Shown piece after piece: positions 25,441-38,788 of a stretch of DNA of 64,000 nt (position 1 is its first letter; the number at the start of each line of letters is the position of its first letter). The notes under the pieces were generated by a model. That model was not told where the DNA came from. It searched no databases and saw only the letters and a program-made list of their open reading frames with translations. The stretch covers positions 9,626,742-9,690,741 of the forward strand of contig OZ026625.1 in the NCBI GenBank assembly GCA_964020975.1. Reading direction: 5' to 3'. The translations under genes and the position numbers were made by a program. Origin of the DNA: Hermodice carunculata (lineage: Eukaryota; Annelida; Polychaeta; Eunicida; Amphinomidae).

Positions 25441-28400
25441 AAGGATGCACACACATTTGGCAGTTTATTCTTACCGCTCTCTGTGGCTCGTACAACGCAA
25501 ACGGCAATGGATTTGGAATGTGCATTAAGTGGTGAACCATAAATTTTAAAAATTGCATTGCGCTGGCAATAACTTCCCAGTAGCACATCTTCAAGTGAAT
25601 ATTTTGCTGCAATAACATTGTCCGGATGTGTTATTAAATCTACACACAATATACATTCTTCTGTTGTAAGAAACCAGTGGTTCAATGCTGATGGTCCGCA
25701 GCGAGCCAATGTCAAGTCTAACAGCAGGCCGCGCATGGCGAAGCCTGAAGTGATGAGCATGCATCAGTTAAAGGCGTTGATACATTTGTTGCCATGACAC
25801 CTGTGCACGCGCAATCAATGGATGAAAGACGATCCGTGTTGTTGCAATGAAACATCAAATCCGATCGCAGGATGGCAAATCTGTTTGGTCGCTTTTCAAT
25901 CTAGATGTCAATATTTTCCGTCCACTGATCCTACTATGATATTTGAGGGCCCTGAATGTTTCGCATCGTGGCTAAAGGAAATGTTTCTATTTCATGCTCC
26001 CAATTTCCAATTTTTTCACACACAATCGGCGTCGGGTTAACAATTATCAAGTCTGGTCAACATAATAATAGAACTTTTGATAGTCTGCTAAAAGGTAATG
26101 GTACGGAAGGTCATTGGTGTCAACGTGATTTCTCTTTTTATGCTCATTATGACTACAGTTTTTCTTGTTATAACGCGAAACAAATTATGCTATTTTAACT
26201 TTTTTCTTGTTATAACAAAAAAAGTTGAAATAACAAGATTTTTCTTGTTATAACAAGAAAAATGTGGTTATAACAAGACTGAAATAACAAGATATTTTTC
26301 TCGTTACAAGAAAAAATGTGGTTATAACAAGAATAAAAAATGAGAGATTAGGTTGACATCAATAAGCTTCCGTATTGTGTCGGCGGCCTAACACTTCTTT
26401 TTGCACCGTTTGCATCTCATTTCACGCCCTCTGGTAAGTCGATCAAACACTAGAGTACGTGCCACTCTTTAAAGTAGATGAAAAACCGGTTATCAATATG
26501 CCCTCCTGTCTGGTGAAAATGAGATCTATTTTACTTGTTGAGAAATGTTCAATATTTTCATGATCCTCAAAATAGACACATTCAGAGTAATGTTTTCCGG
26601 CACTCAACTCTCTTAGGGATTACCTTGCATGCTGATGATACGAGGGGAGTACATAATAATGAAAAACGCGGCTTACTGTTTTTGTCTTTATTTGTAGTAG
26701 AACAGTGTCAGCAATATTGCCCAGGCTCCAAATATCACCCAGTGACAAAAATACGTGCGATTACCCACTTATTTCTTTGTCATCATTCCATGCATTATTA
26801 CACATCTACGTCACTATTTTCCACTTTCCCCAGGGAAGTTGTTAGTATGCTTGTGAAAATGATGGACACGATGAACCAGCTTGTGTATGAAACAGGTTCA
26901 TGACAAATGACACATGCATATTCAAGGACACAGAGAGCAGAAATTATTCCCTTTTTGTGTTTATAATGGAAACATAATTATGTTTTATGACATATCCAAC
27001 GACTCATAATCTAATAAAAAAAAAGGTTCATGCAAAATATTTATGCACTTCACAGACGACAGACGTGAGATAATTAAGCACGAAATGGCTCCTGCTGGAA
27101 CGATGTGGCAAATACCTTTGGTGCTCATTGGGTTTGTCTTATTTGCCTAAGCTTGGTAAATTCTGTGATATTTTGGATCAACTTCTCTCTGCTTATCTTA
27201 CTATTTGGTCGTACAAACTGTTTATAACTCTTGCAAGCCAATTTCACTGTTCTCTTCAAAAGTTAATCTCAATCTGAACTATTTGAACATACCTGGTAGA
27301 GAACCCACCAGAAATTTTAATTTCTTGGCGGTAACTCAAATCATATACATTTTAATGTCAAATACACCCAAGTATACAGGTTTTATTTAAAAGTCAATTA
27401 ATAAAGCTACACGCTTCAAAGACAAAGAACTATTATTCTTTACCGACACCACAGTCTAATAAGACGCGTGTTAGTGACATTATTTTTGTCAGGTAGCCCG
27501 GGAGTTGGGCCCATATCTTCTCCATATTTGTCTTCCTTAGAGTGTCGTGAATTTTTGCGTGTTCATAGTTGTAGAGTAGAAATTTAGGTGGTAAATATAG
27601 GCCGCAGGCAACGTCGTAAATTGTTTACTAAGTTCATTTTAAGAGAACCGTTTTGTACGAACTCTTGCACCGTATAAAAAAATTAACTGCGATTTCTGAA
27701 TCTTGCGTTCGCCATTAATGGACGAAAATGTTTGTTTGGTATAACAGGGACTTGGAATCATGTACTGTATTTGTGTCTTTTTGTCCAAAACCACTTCCTA
27801 GGAGTCAGTACCCTATTCCGCAGTCACAACTGTTTACTCTCCATAAGCTAACCTGTCACTGTCAAACCTATATACATACTGAAGTACTATTGTCCATATT
27901 GCCCACGTTCTTCTGTAGAATTTTGACATAGGCTGTATTAGCCCAAATAAATTAAAGGGTCTTCAGCGGGTTACAACTCAGAACATGTTTCGGAGCTTGT
28001 ACTCTGTCTCTCTGAGTGTAAAAATGAATAAATATGAACGTGGCAAATGATGAATTAGCTGAATACGTGAAGTTTTGCTTATAAATGCACAGCTTTATCA
28101 TGAGTGAAGATTACCTGCCAAACCAAACATAGTTACTAAATTTGTAAAGTACAAGTTCAAATAAGAACAATTTGACTTACCCCTGAATCAGTATGTATCC
28201 TTTCTAGCTGGATAGCTTATCTTAGCTAAACCACCTTCCAGTGTAAACTGAACTAGAAACAAACTGGAGCATTATATTCAGTCCCAGTGATTGTAAAATA
28301 AACAGTTGCAGCTAGACCACCTGTACAAACCAAGGGGAATCGTAACAGGTACAACAATGGATATCCTGCACCAGGAATGTACGAGAAACCCCATGATGAC

Positions 28401-28589
28401 ACCTACTCCTCACTTTGAAAGTCTCCAAACAACAAAGCTCTATTTCGCTGCCAAGCCCGAGTCAATGTTTCCACATAATGGCTCAGGTTTGTGATATTTG
28501 AGTATGAGCCATGTCAGAAAAAGAATGAAAGTTATAAACACTAAAGTCAAAAACTTATTATCGAATAATAATTTTTCTTAACCAGATTT
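25441..28589. other. Gene-free stretch
   Basis: Apart from the palindromic array at 26.2 kb, only short overlapping open frames are seen (113 codons minus at 25419-25760; 122 codons plus at 26535-26903), without recognised domains. Confidence 0.45.
26155..26335. repeat. Array of palindromes related to TTCTTGTTATAACAAGAA
   Basis: A perfect 20-bp palindrome, TTTCTTGTTATAACAAGAAA, lies at 26241-26260. Variants (CTTGTTATAAC, GTTATAACAAG, AATAACAAGAT) recur about every 20-40 bp across the block. The design resembles the CTCGTAATTACGAG ends of the element at 40.75 kb, though the sequence differs. Confidence 0.7.
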
Positions 28590-29130
28590 TAAGTACAATT
28601 AGGCAAACTCGTAACTGTCGTCGGCCGCTGCTGGCTACCGATGGCTCTTGGGAGGGGGGAGGGGGGTTAAACTGACAAAAAACAAACAATCCTAAAATGT
28701 CCGAAAGGTGAATATTAAAACAGAATTATGCCAAAAGATAAAATAAATAGCAAAAAAAGGCTAGTCTGAAATCTATAAAATTATTGCAGCCAAACTACTA
28801 ACAATCTTTGGGTATTAACAGCAAAATTTGTCGGGCAAGTCAGAAAACAAAGAAAGTCATTAGTTTATAAGTCAAGAAAAAACAGATGTAAATTACAATA
28901 AGGCAAGCTTGTGACTGTCGTCGGCCGCTGCTTGCTACCGATAGCCCCTGGGGTTTAACCTAACAGAAAAAAGCTGGCCTAAAACGCCTGAAAGATGAAT
29001 ATGAAAATATAATGATGCCAAAAGATTAAATTAAGTAGCAAAACAGGCAAGTCTATAATCCCTCAAATTATTAAAGCCAAACTTTCTAACCATCTGTGGA
29101 TATTTACAGCAAAATTTTCAAAAAAAAATG
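28590..29130 (-). repeat. Tandem duplication of the Penelope-like element's 3' region
   Basis: The segment at about 28598-28825 is repeated with divergence at about 28900-29125 (shared landmarks: GTCGTCGGCCGCTGC, ATGCCAAAAGAT, AGCCAAACT). The offset is roughly 300 bp. Tandem or partially tandem copies are common in Penelope-like elements, so the block probably belongs to the element. Confidence 0.65.
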
Positions 29131-30112
29131 ATCAAAAGTACATCTTTGAATCCTCTTGACTCAAGTTTATTATGAATAAATTTGTTTCTAGATGCAAAGT
29201 CCTCAAATTTAGAATAAATACGACTAAATCTTAAAATTTGTGACAAAAATGTTATATATCCAATAGCTTCCGAAATATTACTGTCCGGAAAGGATAGGAT
29301 GGTTAACTACTTCAAAGTTAAACTCACCTATTTGGTGAAAGACTTTAAGGCAAAACCTGTCATTAGTGACCCGAATACCCAAGTCAGGAAACACGTGTCT
29401 GAAACTATTTCAATTGTTTCTTTCCGAAGAGATATCTTTTGGGTATTTTTCTTAACCAATTTCACTGAAATTTTGAACACTTACACAAGCATTCTCATCA
29501 ATATATCTTGCGATGTTTGATAAATTGTGCAGCCATTCGAAAGTCTTTTTTCATGAATCAATCAATATAATTCAATTCCAGCCAGGTTAAAAATAAATCT
29601 ACAAGTAACGGGGAGCAGTTGCTACCCTTTGGAATGCCTTTTATTTGTTGAAAAACCAATGTTCCGCATTGAATAAAAGTATTATCCGAAAAGCGAAATT
29701 TTATAGGATCTACCAAAGCTTCAACAGTTTAAGATTTAACGTTATTTTTTTATATTTATTGTGCGACCAATATGCTTTCTTTGAATAGGAATGATTATTC
29801 ATGTATGGTTTACCATTGTGTTTAAACATTTTGCTTATTAATTTTGAAAGCGAACTTTTTACTTTATCTATGGATAGATTTGTGTGCAGTGTAGAAAAAT
29901 CTGAATATTTGATGGGGTTTTTTGCTTTTAAACCTTTGATTTTAGATACAAACTCGGAAGAATTGCAAATACTCCAAATCAATTTATTTCAGTTTCTAGA
30001 AATTGCATTACAACACTTACGGAAATGATTCCTAATTGCAGTCAAGCACAATGTTCGTCTTTTGATATTTGTTTTGTACATTTTGAAGCACCAGCGGTGA
30101 ATCTAAATTTAA
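29100..30112 (-). mobile_element. Penelope-like retroelement, reverse transcriptase domain (decayed)
   Basis: The minus strand reads, in order, FRFTAGASKCTKQISKDEH (about 30.1 kb), WSICNSSEFVSKIKGLKAKN, KYSDFSTLHTNLSIDKVKS (29.9 kb), QQIKGIPKGSNCSPLLVDLF (29.6 kb), a RYIDE-like block, EFNFEVVNHPIL and DFASRNKFIHNKL (29.2 kb). This is the diagnostic Penelope RT series (AGAS-x-C-T, D-F-S-T-L-Y-T, GIP-x-G-x-N-x-x-P-L-L-x-D-L-F, F-N-F-x-x-x-N-x-P). The copy is broken in several places. No GIY-YIG endonuclease was recognised. Confidence 0.85.
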
Positions 30113-30237
30113 AAGGGTTTTTTTATGTAACTGATTAAATTATTGACCTTTGAAACATAGAGAGCATCAAAACACTGAAACAAATTCCAAAAGTGCTCTT
30201 GACTTCTGACACGTTATATAGAAAAATGCATACCTGT

Positions 30238-30460
30238 TTGTTTTGGTTTTTTGGGTTTTTTTGGGGGGGGGTTGGTTTTTTTGGTTTGTTTTTTTTTTTT
30301 TGTCTTTTTTGTTTGTTTGGTTGGTTTGTTTGTTTGTTTGTTTGTTTTTTGGTTTCTTTGCTTTTGGGGTGTTGGAGTTTTTGCGTTTTTTTGTTTGTTT
30401 TTTTGGCGGGGGTTGATTTTTTTTCTTCGTTTGTTTTTTTTTGGGGGGGGGTGCAATTCA
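30238..30460 (+). repeat. T/G homopolymer block beside the Penelope-like element
   Basis: T and G runs with an internal (GTTT)n section; frames across it are artefacts of composition. Confidence 0.9.
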
Positions 30461-31194
30461 ATGCCGCTGCTATTGCATTATACCTATGAATAAATTGGTG
30501 CCCACGTCAAATAAAAGCTTACAGATTATTACTTTGACACCGAACACTACGTTCATACTTTATGTCAGTTCCAAATCAACATAGGACGACACCAGTTACG
30601 TTTCATCTTCTGTTATGCATAATTCTGTAATCCCTTTTTGTGCCATTGCACGGTGCATGTCTGTATATTGTATTTATGAGAACACAGAACTTTGAGAAAT
30701 AATTCTACCTTACTTTAGGTGAGTTGCAATCGACCTTCAACCGCTCGCAGTACTAATTAAGTGGCTTGAATCGTACAGATATTCACAATGTTTGTACCAG
30801 GGATAATTTGGAAAGAAGGGTGGCATCACGCAGGTTATATAGCACAATACTCAAAAACGGAGAAGCTTAATTTGTAAAGGAAATGCATCTATTCACCGTA
30901 GCCTTACTATGTAAGACGTGAGTGTCATATGCCGTCGGTTTCCAAAAGCAAAACAAAAAACAGTCTCTACATGTAAAACCATTGGAGAAATGTGCTCTGC
31001 AACATGGATTTTGGTTCATCGTATCCGCGCATAATGTTAGCGTTCGGTTATCGGATTATTATGGTTATGTTCTTTGATATTCTTACTTTTCAGGATATTC
31101 AAATCGGTCGCTGCATTGTGACGACCTCAACAATGACATGCTTTTTGGTGTTCTTTCTAGCCTATCTGCCCGCAAGATTACATGTTCAATTAGT

Positions 31195-31310
31195 AGAGTG
31201 TATTATGTTTTGTGACAACGGAACGGCCGGGTCTCGAACCAGCAACTTTCAGCACCAATCACGTAGCCGAAAGTGGTGTATGTGTATAAGACAGCATGGC
31301 GGTATGGTGG
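31195..31310 (-). mobile_element. tRNA-like SINE fragment, minus strand
   Basis: The reverse strand carries a B box (GGTTCGAGACC, + strand 31230-31240) preceded by TTTCGGCTACGTGATTGGTG and followed by CGGCCGTTCCG, matching the B-box half of the SINE at 51.4 kb. The A-box end is not clear. Confidence 0.55.
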
Positions 31311-31414
31311 AGCGTGTTCACCAACCTGTGATTGTCGGAGCTGCGGCAAAATATGATATGTTGACCGCCTCCGTTGAAATTGTAAGACTCCAAAAAAGCA
31401 TTTTTTAGCTTCGC

Positions 31415-32660
<1,246 letters not shown>

Positions 32661-32789
32661 ACGGGATATGTATATATTATTAACAGTTATGATGGATGAT
32701 ATAATTCTAAAGTTCACTGGACCGCTAAATTCTTAACACGTAAAGTCAACTGAGCACAAGACTGTCACCGTTCTCTTATCCTGCTTTCC

Positions 32790-33025
32790 TATGCATGCGC
32801 GTTCTCCTTCCAACCATCAAACGAGGCCAAACAATTTGCATCATTCATGTTAAATACACTCAAATGTATGTACCCTTCTTACGCCCGTCAAATGAGGCCC
32901 AACAATATGCATCATTTGCATTTAGTAGATATGCACTTCTCTTCACAAGCATCAAAGGAACCAAAAGTGATGTATCATGTACATTGAATACAGATGCACT
33001 CTTCAGCCATTAAATGAAGCCAAAT
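32790..33025. repeat. Tandem repeat of four diverged units of about 65 bp
   Basis: Units begin near 32795, 32863, 32931 and 32995 with 'ATGCRCxxCTC', then 'CATCAAAxGARGCC' and 'GCATCATTxxCAT'. Confidence 0.6.
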
Positions 33026-33104
33026 GATATGAATTATACTTATATGAAGTACCTTTAGATGTGGTTGGAAGGACGAGTGTTTTAACAGAGAAAAAGAAGT
33101 ACAA

Positions 33105-33235
33105 GATATAAAACTGTTTTCTTTCTTTCTGGTGTTTATTCATTTAGTGTTCAATAGATCGCCACCCTATATAAAACTGTTTTCTTTCTAGCTGGTGTTA
33201 ATTCATTTAAAGTGTTCACTAGATCGCCACCTTAA
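33105..33235. repeat. Tandem duplication of a unit of about 65 bp
   Basis: ATAAAACTGTTTTCTTTCT...GTGTTC(A)(A/C)TAGATCGCCACC appears twice in succession with a few differences. Confidence 0.75.
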
Positions 33236-35296
33236 TAATGCTTTACCTTTGATGGACGGGCCAGCGCCCTGTTCCAACTTGCTGTGAAAAAAAAAACTTG
33301 TCAACTGCACAATGCATACTTGCATCCCCAAACTTACCATCACTTAGTGCCACTCTCAATGTCCACATAGCTACAATTTGCATTTTCTAATCATGTATCA
33401 TATATTAGGTGGTTTCTGGGAACTTCGTTAATATTTTAATTCGCAAGGTGTGCACCTGTGCAACATGGCTGAGGCAAGATACTTGAGGCCATGCATAATA
33501 TAATTCAAGGTAAAATCTTATTGATTGTATGTACATGTACCTGTTTAAAAGATTAAAGCCATACGTTGTTCTGGCACACCGTGCATGCATCTTTTCCTTT
33601 GAGGAATATAGACAGTATCCATTCAATTGTCAATTGATATACAGCGAATATCCTTATTAAGGCCACCTTAGAGACTGAGAAATAAGGTCGTATTAGAAGA
33701 GTGGTTTTAACAAGTATTAGGTTTCAAGGAAATACAAAAACGGAAATCTGAATTTGTGATTTTAATCGAAATGGAAACGGTCTCCTTTCAGATATGGCTT
33801 TAATTGCAATTTCTCGTGTGAACTAGTGACCCTAACGTCCGAAAGTTCCACTTTTCAATTTGGACAACTGAACTCGTTGGAAGTAACGCAATGCAGTTCT
33901 TGTAGTCCAGTTATATATGTATGGATTCCTTGGTTGGTTCTCTATGACCCGTGAGTAGGTTAATATAAAAATAGCTACTGATACCTTTTGAAGTCCAGAT
34001 ATTGCTATATCGCACAACACTGTTCAGCAAGCTGCCCAGAGATCCCCCGTGCAACAACTCAAAACTTACAATAACATGTATTGTTATATTCTCTCTGTAA
34101 TATATTTACGTTCTAACATCATCGCTATGAAAGTTTTGGTTTCCATTTTGAATGTTAACCGTTATTTACAATTGTAAACTGCGTTGTGTACCCCGAAGAG
34201 GGGTTTATGAAAGTGTTCTTCGTTAGTTCCCAAATTTCATTTTTGTTGAAATAGACTATGTTTAAACTAGGCAAATATTGAAAGAGTATCTCCTGCAAAC
34301 ACACATTTCCGAATGGTTGCATGTGGTTATTTTAGGCTTTGGTAAAAAAAATGAAATAGTAGTTATCTGCTGATCACCGATGTCTGTTTTCTCCAGACTA
34401 TAAGTGTAGCAGAGATATTACAGAGCTTCGTCCCCTCAGGAGACAAATGCATCTGTATTGTCCATCAAACGTGAAACAAATTCAATCATTGCACGAACGA
34501 TAGGATAAGTAATCACAATAAAAAACATGGAAACACGTAAAAGGCTTTTTGGAATCACTTAGCGTGCCATTAGAGTCAAATATTGCTATATGTTGGCAGT
34601 GTCACAGAGTGTTGGAAAGATGAAACTGCACGGTACTGCAGTCATAGAATAAACGTTTAATTTCAGGTATCTATCGTTCCTTGGGTTTTTATTGATTACC
34701 GTGTACTGTCACCTGGGGACGTTTCGTGCAAGTACACATAATACTGGGATGAAATTAATATCAGCTTTTACATTGAACTTTAAGCTTATTGCTTTCTGAA
34801 TAAAATAATACACAAGCCGAATATTTATGTTTTCTAAAATATGACAAAGTAGGGACACCTTAAAGACTTGCTTAAAGCTATGTCAGAGGAATTTGTCATG
34901 TCAGATACAAACATTAACACAAGTTTGACATGCAATGTTTTCGGCCTCGGTTAATTATGGTCAACTAAGGGTCAGCAGTTACTGTTGAGGACATTGATAG
35001 TTAAGAAATTGAACTAAAGGATTGGATTTTTTCTCTATATATTAGGTCGTACAAAGGATGCTTTCAAAGTTGATTGTTGTAGGTACATTCATTCGGTGTG
35101 TTAGTCTCCTTACTGATATATCCTTCTGCTGATTGGTTAAAGGCAACAAAAACTGGCTGCTTTTTTGTTCGTGTAACAAACAGACAAACATAAAGCGATG
35201 CATCGCCCTGATACTGTAGAGATTGACAGTAAACGTCCCAGTGACGTACATATCAAAACAGATCATTTACTCTTGTTTTTAATACAACAGGAAGTG
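33236..35296. other. Region upstream of the channel gene
   Basis: The promoter and 5' UTR of the channel gene are expected here or nearby. No convincing core promoter element was picked out and no repeat family was recognised. Confidence 0.4.
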
Positions 35297-35385
35297 ATGT
35301 CACTTACGATGGTGGCTATATGGCCGGTTTGGAGAGCCTACACGATACTTCTGATCTGCGGCAACACTGTACTGATGCTGGTAAG
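35297..35385 (+). CDS. Exon 1: signal peptide of the Cys-loop channel subunit
   Basis: Encodes about 30 residues with a basic/aromatic N-region and a hydrophobic core ([14 protein letters not shown]), as expected for a secretory signal. The exon ends at AG|gtatgt, a strong donor, leaving two bases that join the first base of exon 2 to make Ser, so the phase fits exactly. Two in-frame Met codons, 35297 and 35309, are possible starts; the longer one was used. The reading frame stays open upstream to 35198, and a possible acceptor (tacaacag, ending 35290) could mean a spliced 5' UTR. The assignment rests on phase, signal-peptide character and position about 4 kb upstream, not on homology. Confidence 0.68.
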
Positions 35386-38300
35386 GTATGTGTACACTTC
35401 AAGTATAATCTTCACCAAACATGTAGGTAGGAAAGTATACGCCACCATCTGTGCCATAAACAGGAATATAGTATACATGTAGGCTTGGCTTGTTTCGCAA
35501 TCCATATCAAAGATGTGGGTCTATACTTACAAGTATAATCTTGTGTAAAAAATATACTGCTTTCTACCTTTCGATTAAATTGTTTAAGCATCAAATCACC
35601 TTCTGCATCAAACTTTGCCTTGATATTTGCACACTCAACAAAAATGATGAGAAAAAACTCTGAACTTAGAATATACCTGACAAAATACACTTGACTTGGG
35701 GGGGGGGGCATGTGATCTCTGGAGGTCTCATCTGCAATTCTCAGTCAAATTGTTTTTCATTACTATTGAAATTAGCGTTGAAAACGCTAATGCAGACAAC
35801 TTTTTGACCGCCAGCCGGTTTAAGTGGCAAAGGGAATATAACAGAAAATATGTTCAACCTTGATACTTTCAACAATATTGTATTTCCTATTGCTATTATC
35901 TTCATTACAGGAGAGAACACATTGTCTACGTAGCTATATCGAACGTCTGTATTCTTATGTTACATTTAAAAGTACTGCTCATTTATCAATTATAACTACG
36001 GGCCATATTTGCAATTATAGTCTGTATTGCCTATGCATACTATTAGAGACAAGAAGATACACCAAAGCATTTTGCAGTACATGGGTACCAATGAAGATCA
36101 CACAATGAAAAATGTTAATGCAAACATTTACACAGTCGACATTTTGAAATGGGTATATGCTGCGGATTTCATATCTAATGAAATAAACGAAAGGTCTGGT
36201 TTTCTTCTAACATTATGATTGAAATGCATGAAAAATGCTTTCTACTAGTAATCAAGATGTCCGCGACGTTTGTAATGTTCGGCAGGCCGAGCATTGGATA
36301 CATCGCAATGTAAGGAAGACTTCTATGCCTTTGGAAAGCGTTTGATTTGTTTGCATGTGAAATTTTAATTTTAAAATGTTGAAATGATACAATGATTTTT
36401 TTTTCCCGATGGAAATCTTTATTTCTTTGCTGGGGATTTGTGGATTTTTTTTTTCTACGGGGAAAGTGTTTATCTAAATATTTACGTATAAGCTTGGTAT
36501 GAAGCATATCCCACGAGGCTTGGTGAACATATCACGTCACAAAGTTCGTTGAACTAAAAGCGACTTTCAACCTTTATATTTTACCAGATATCCCTCCTGT
36601 CCAAACCTCACCTCCTACTTTAAATTTCCTCACCTTGAAATCTTGTGCATTAATAAAAGTGGCGTCAGAGTTTGCTCTGAATTACGAATACTAGGCTACT
36701 AGGGCACACACGCCAAAAGAAAATGTCTGACCACCTTAGTAGCCAAAATGGCTGATGGGAATCGAAATGAGGGTGAAAACCCATGGAATAATTTACACGA
36801 TATGCTTCCGATTATAAAGCAAAAGTGATCGAGCCTTAAAGTCAGCGGACCTTAACTTGTTCAGGCGGGGCGAAGTTTTTTGACAGTAGGAACTTGCATC
36901 CTGCATTGACATTGAGTGGACCAGCCTGGAATAAATTAAATCTAGATTTCTAGGATTACAAAAGAATCAGTTTTAGAAGTCTACCACCTGAAACTTTCTC
37001 CACACGTAATCCCATGCCAGATGACCATACACCTAAAGTTAAAAATTATGTCCATATGTAGATCTGTCTCGACATTAAGTGATAATCAAAGGGAAACGTT
37101 GAGAAAATAATTCCCCTTTTCTAAGGGCCATGTGACTTCTATCTCCAATTTTGTCGTATAAAGTGCCACCAAGAAAAGAATTTTTGAGAAGAAAAAAAAG
37201 CACAATGAAACAGGCTATCTATGTAGCTCAACATAGTGCAAATTGGTTTAAACATATTTTATTAAAGCAATTAGGAAACAGAGTGCAAATTGCTTGATAG
37301 CTTCCCGCATCATTAGCAAGACGTGTCTGCACAGCAAGCGGTGACCAGGCAAAGCATATTGAGGAATCAAGCAACATCTTGGAACACTCAGCTATGCCTA
37401 GCAAGTGCATGGATGAAAAGTGAACATGTTTTGAGGGAACAGCCCCATGACTTTCACTTTTCAAATTTGTCTTTTAAAGTGTAAAAGTGCAAGGTAGGAA
37501 AAGCTGCATTTTGAGCCTGTCTATCTACACGGCTCAGCATCCTGCAAGTTGTTGGATGATTTTTCGAAATGTGGCCAAAAAACGCTCGGTGTAGGTCGTG
37601 GCTGGGAAAGGTGGGTCTAACTCACTGAACATAACCAAGTGCACAACTTCAGTCCTCCCGGTCATCAGTAGTGCAAATACAAATCAATCAGTCATGGAGT
37701 CTGCGGTTGAAATTATGCATTTTCTCTAATAAATGTGTCTTTAGGAGCGACTAGATGACCTACAACTTGAATCGATACATTCGCATTGTGCCAATAAGGT
37801 GCCTGGAGCCTACCGTTTCAAAAGCTCTATGGTATATCCAATTGCTGTATATCTTTTCAAGTCTTTTGGTAAAACGGCAAACTTGGTAATGTGTGTTCAG
37901 TGTCCAGAGTCTAAAAAAACCGAATCATTGGTTGTAGCTTGCTACTCACACTCATGACACAAACTTTTAATTTGCCGGAATTGGCACCAGAAAAGAAAAA
38001 AATGAAAGATTAGGTCCCGCAGGCCTCTCCCTCCCCAGCAGTTTGATATGCTTGGGAAAAAATTGATGTTTGCTTATTCACACCGTGTCATCGTTCCGCG
38101 GGAAGAGTTAACAATATTCTGTCTCTACATTGATAACAATTAAACCACAAGAAACATTGTTCTGCAACTATCCCTTCTGTTTATTTTGTACACCGTGATA
38201 TTTACTCTGAAACGAAATGGTTTGTATCCGTGTCCTCTTGTGTTAACCATAGCGAACATGCGCGTTGCATGTCCAATTACCACTTCATGATAGAAGACAA

Positions 38301-38750
38301 TTCAGACACCAGGTGACACTCACGTCGCAGATTTATTACGCGTGCATTGTCGCCAGTCTTAAACGATCGGAAGATAACGAACGAAAAGGCGAATGTTCTG
38401 CACAAATTGTTTCATTTCTGGAATTTCGTTATACTTTAGGAAACTTGTATCAAGGCAGAGTATATCGCCAGATAATACGCAGCAACTGAGGGCCAAAAAA
38501 TAATGTGTATGTTTTTTTATCACAGAACGGCCCGGTCTCGAACCTGCAACTTTCGAGATCAACCATCCAGCCGAAAATGCCCCTTCGTTACCTTTTTTGC
38601 ATTTTTACACTTTCGCAACTTTGGGTGCATCACACATTACGACACCGGTGCACATCTTCTCAAGGGCGTCCTTTTGGTAAAATACACAGCACCAAGAGAG
38701 AACCTCAGAGATGAGATAGATTATGGCAGTTGGCACTCTTCTTTCCAAAG

Positions 38751-38788
<38 letters not shown>

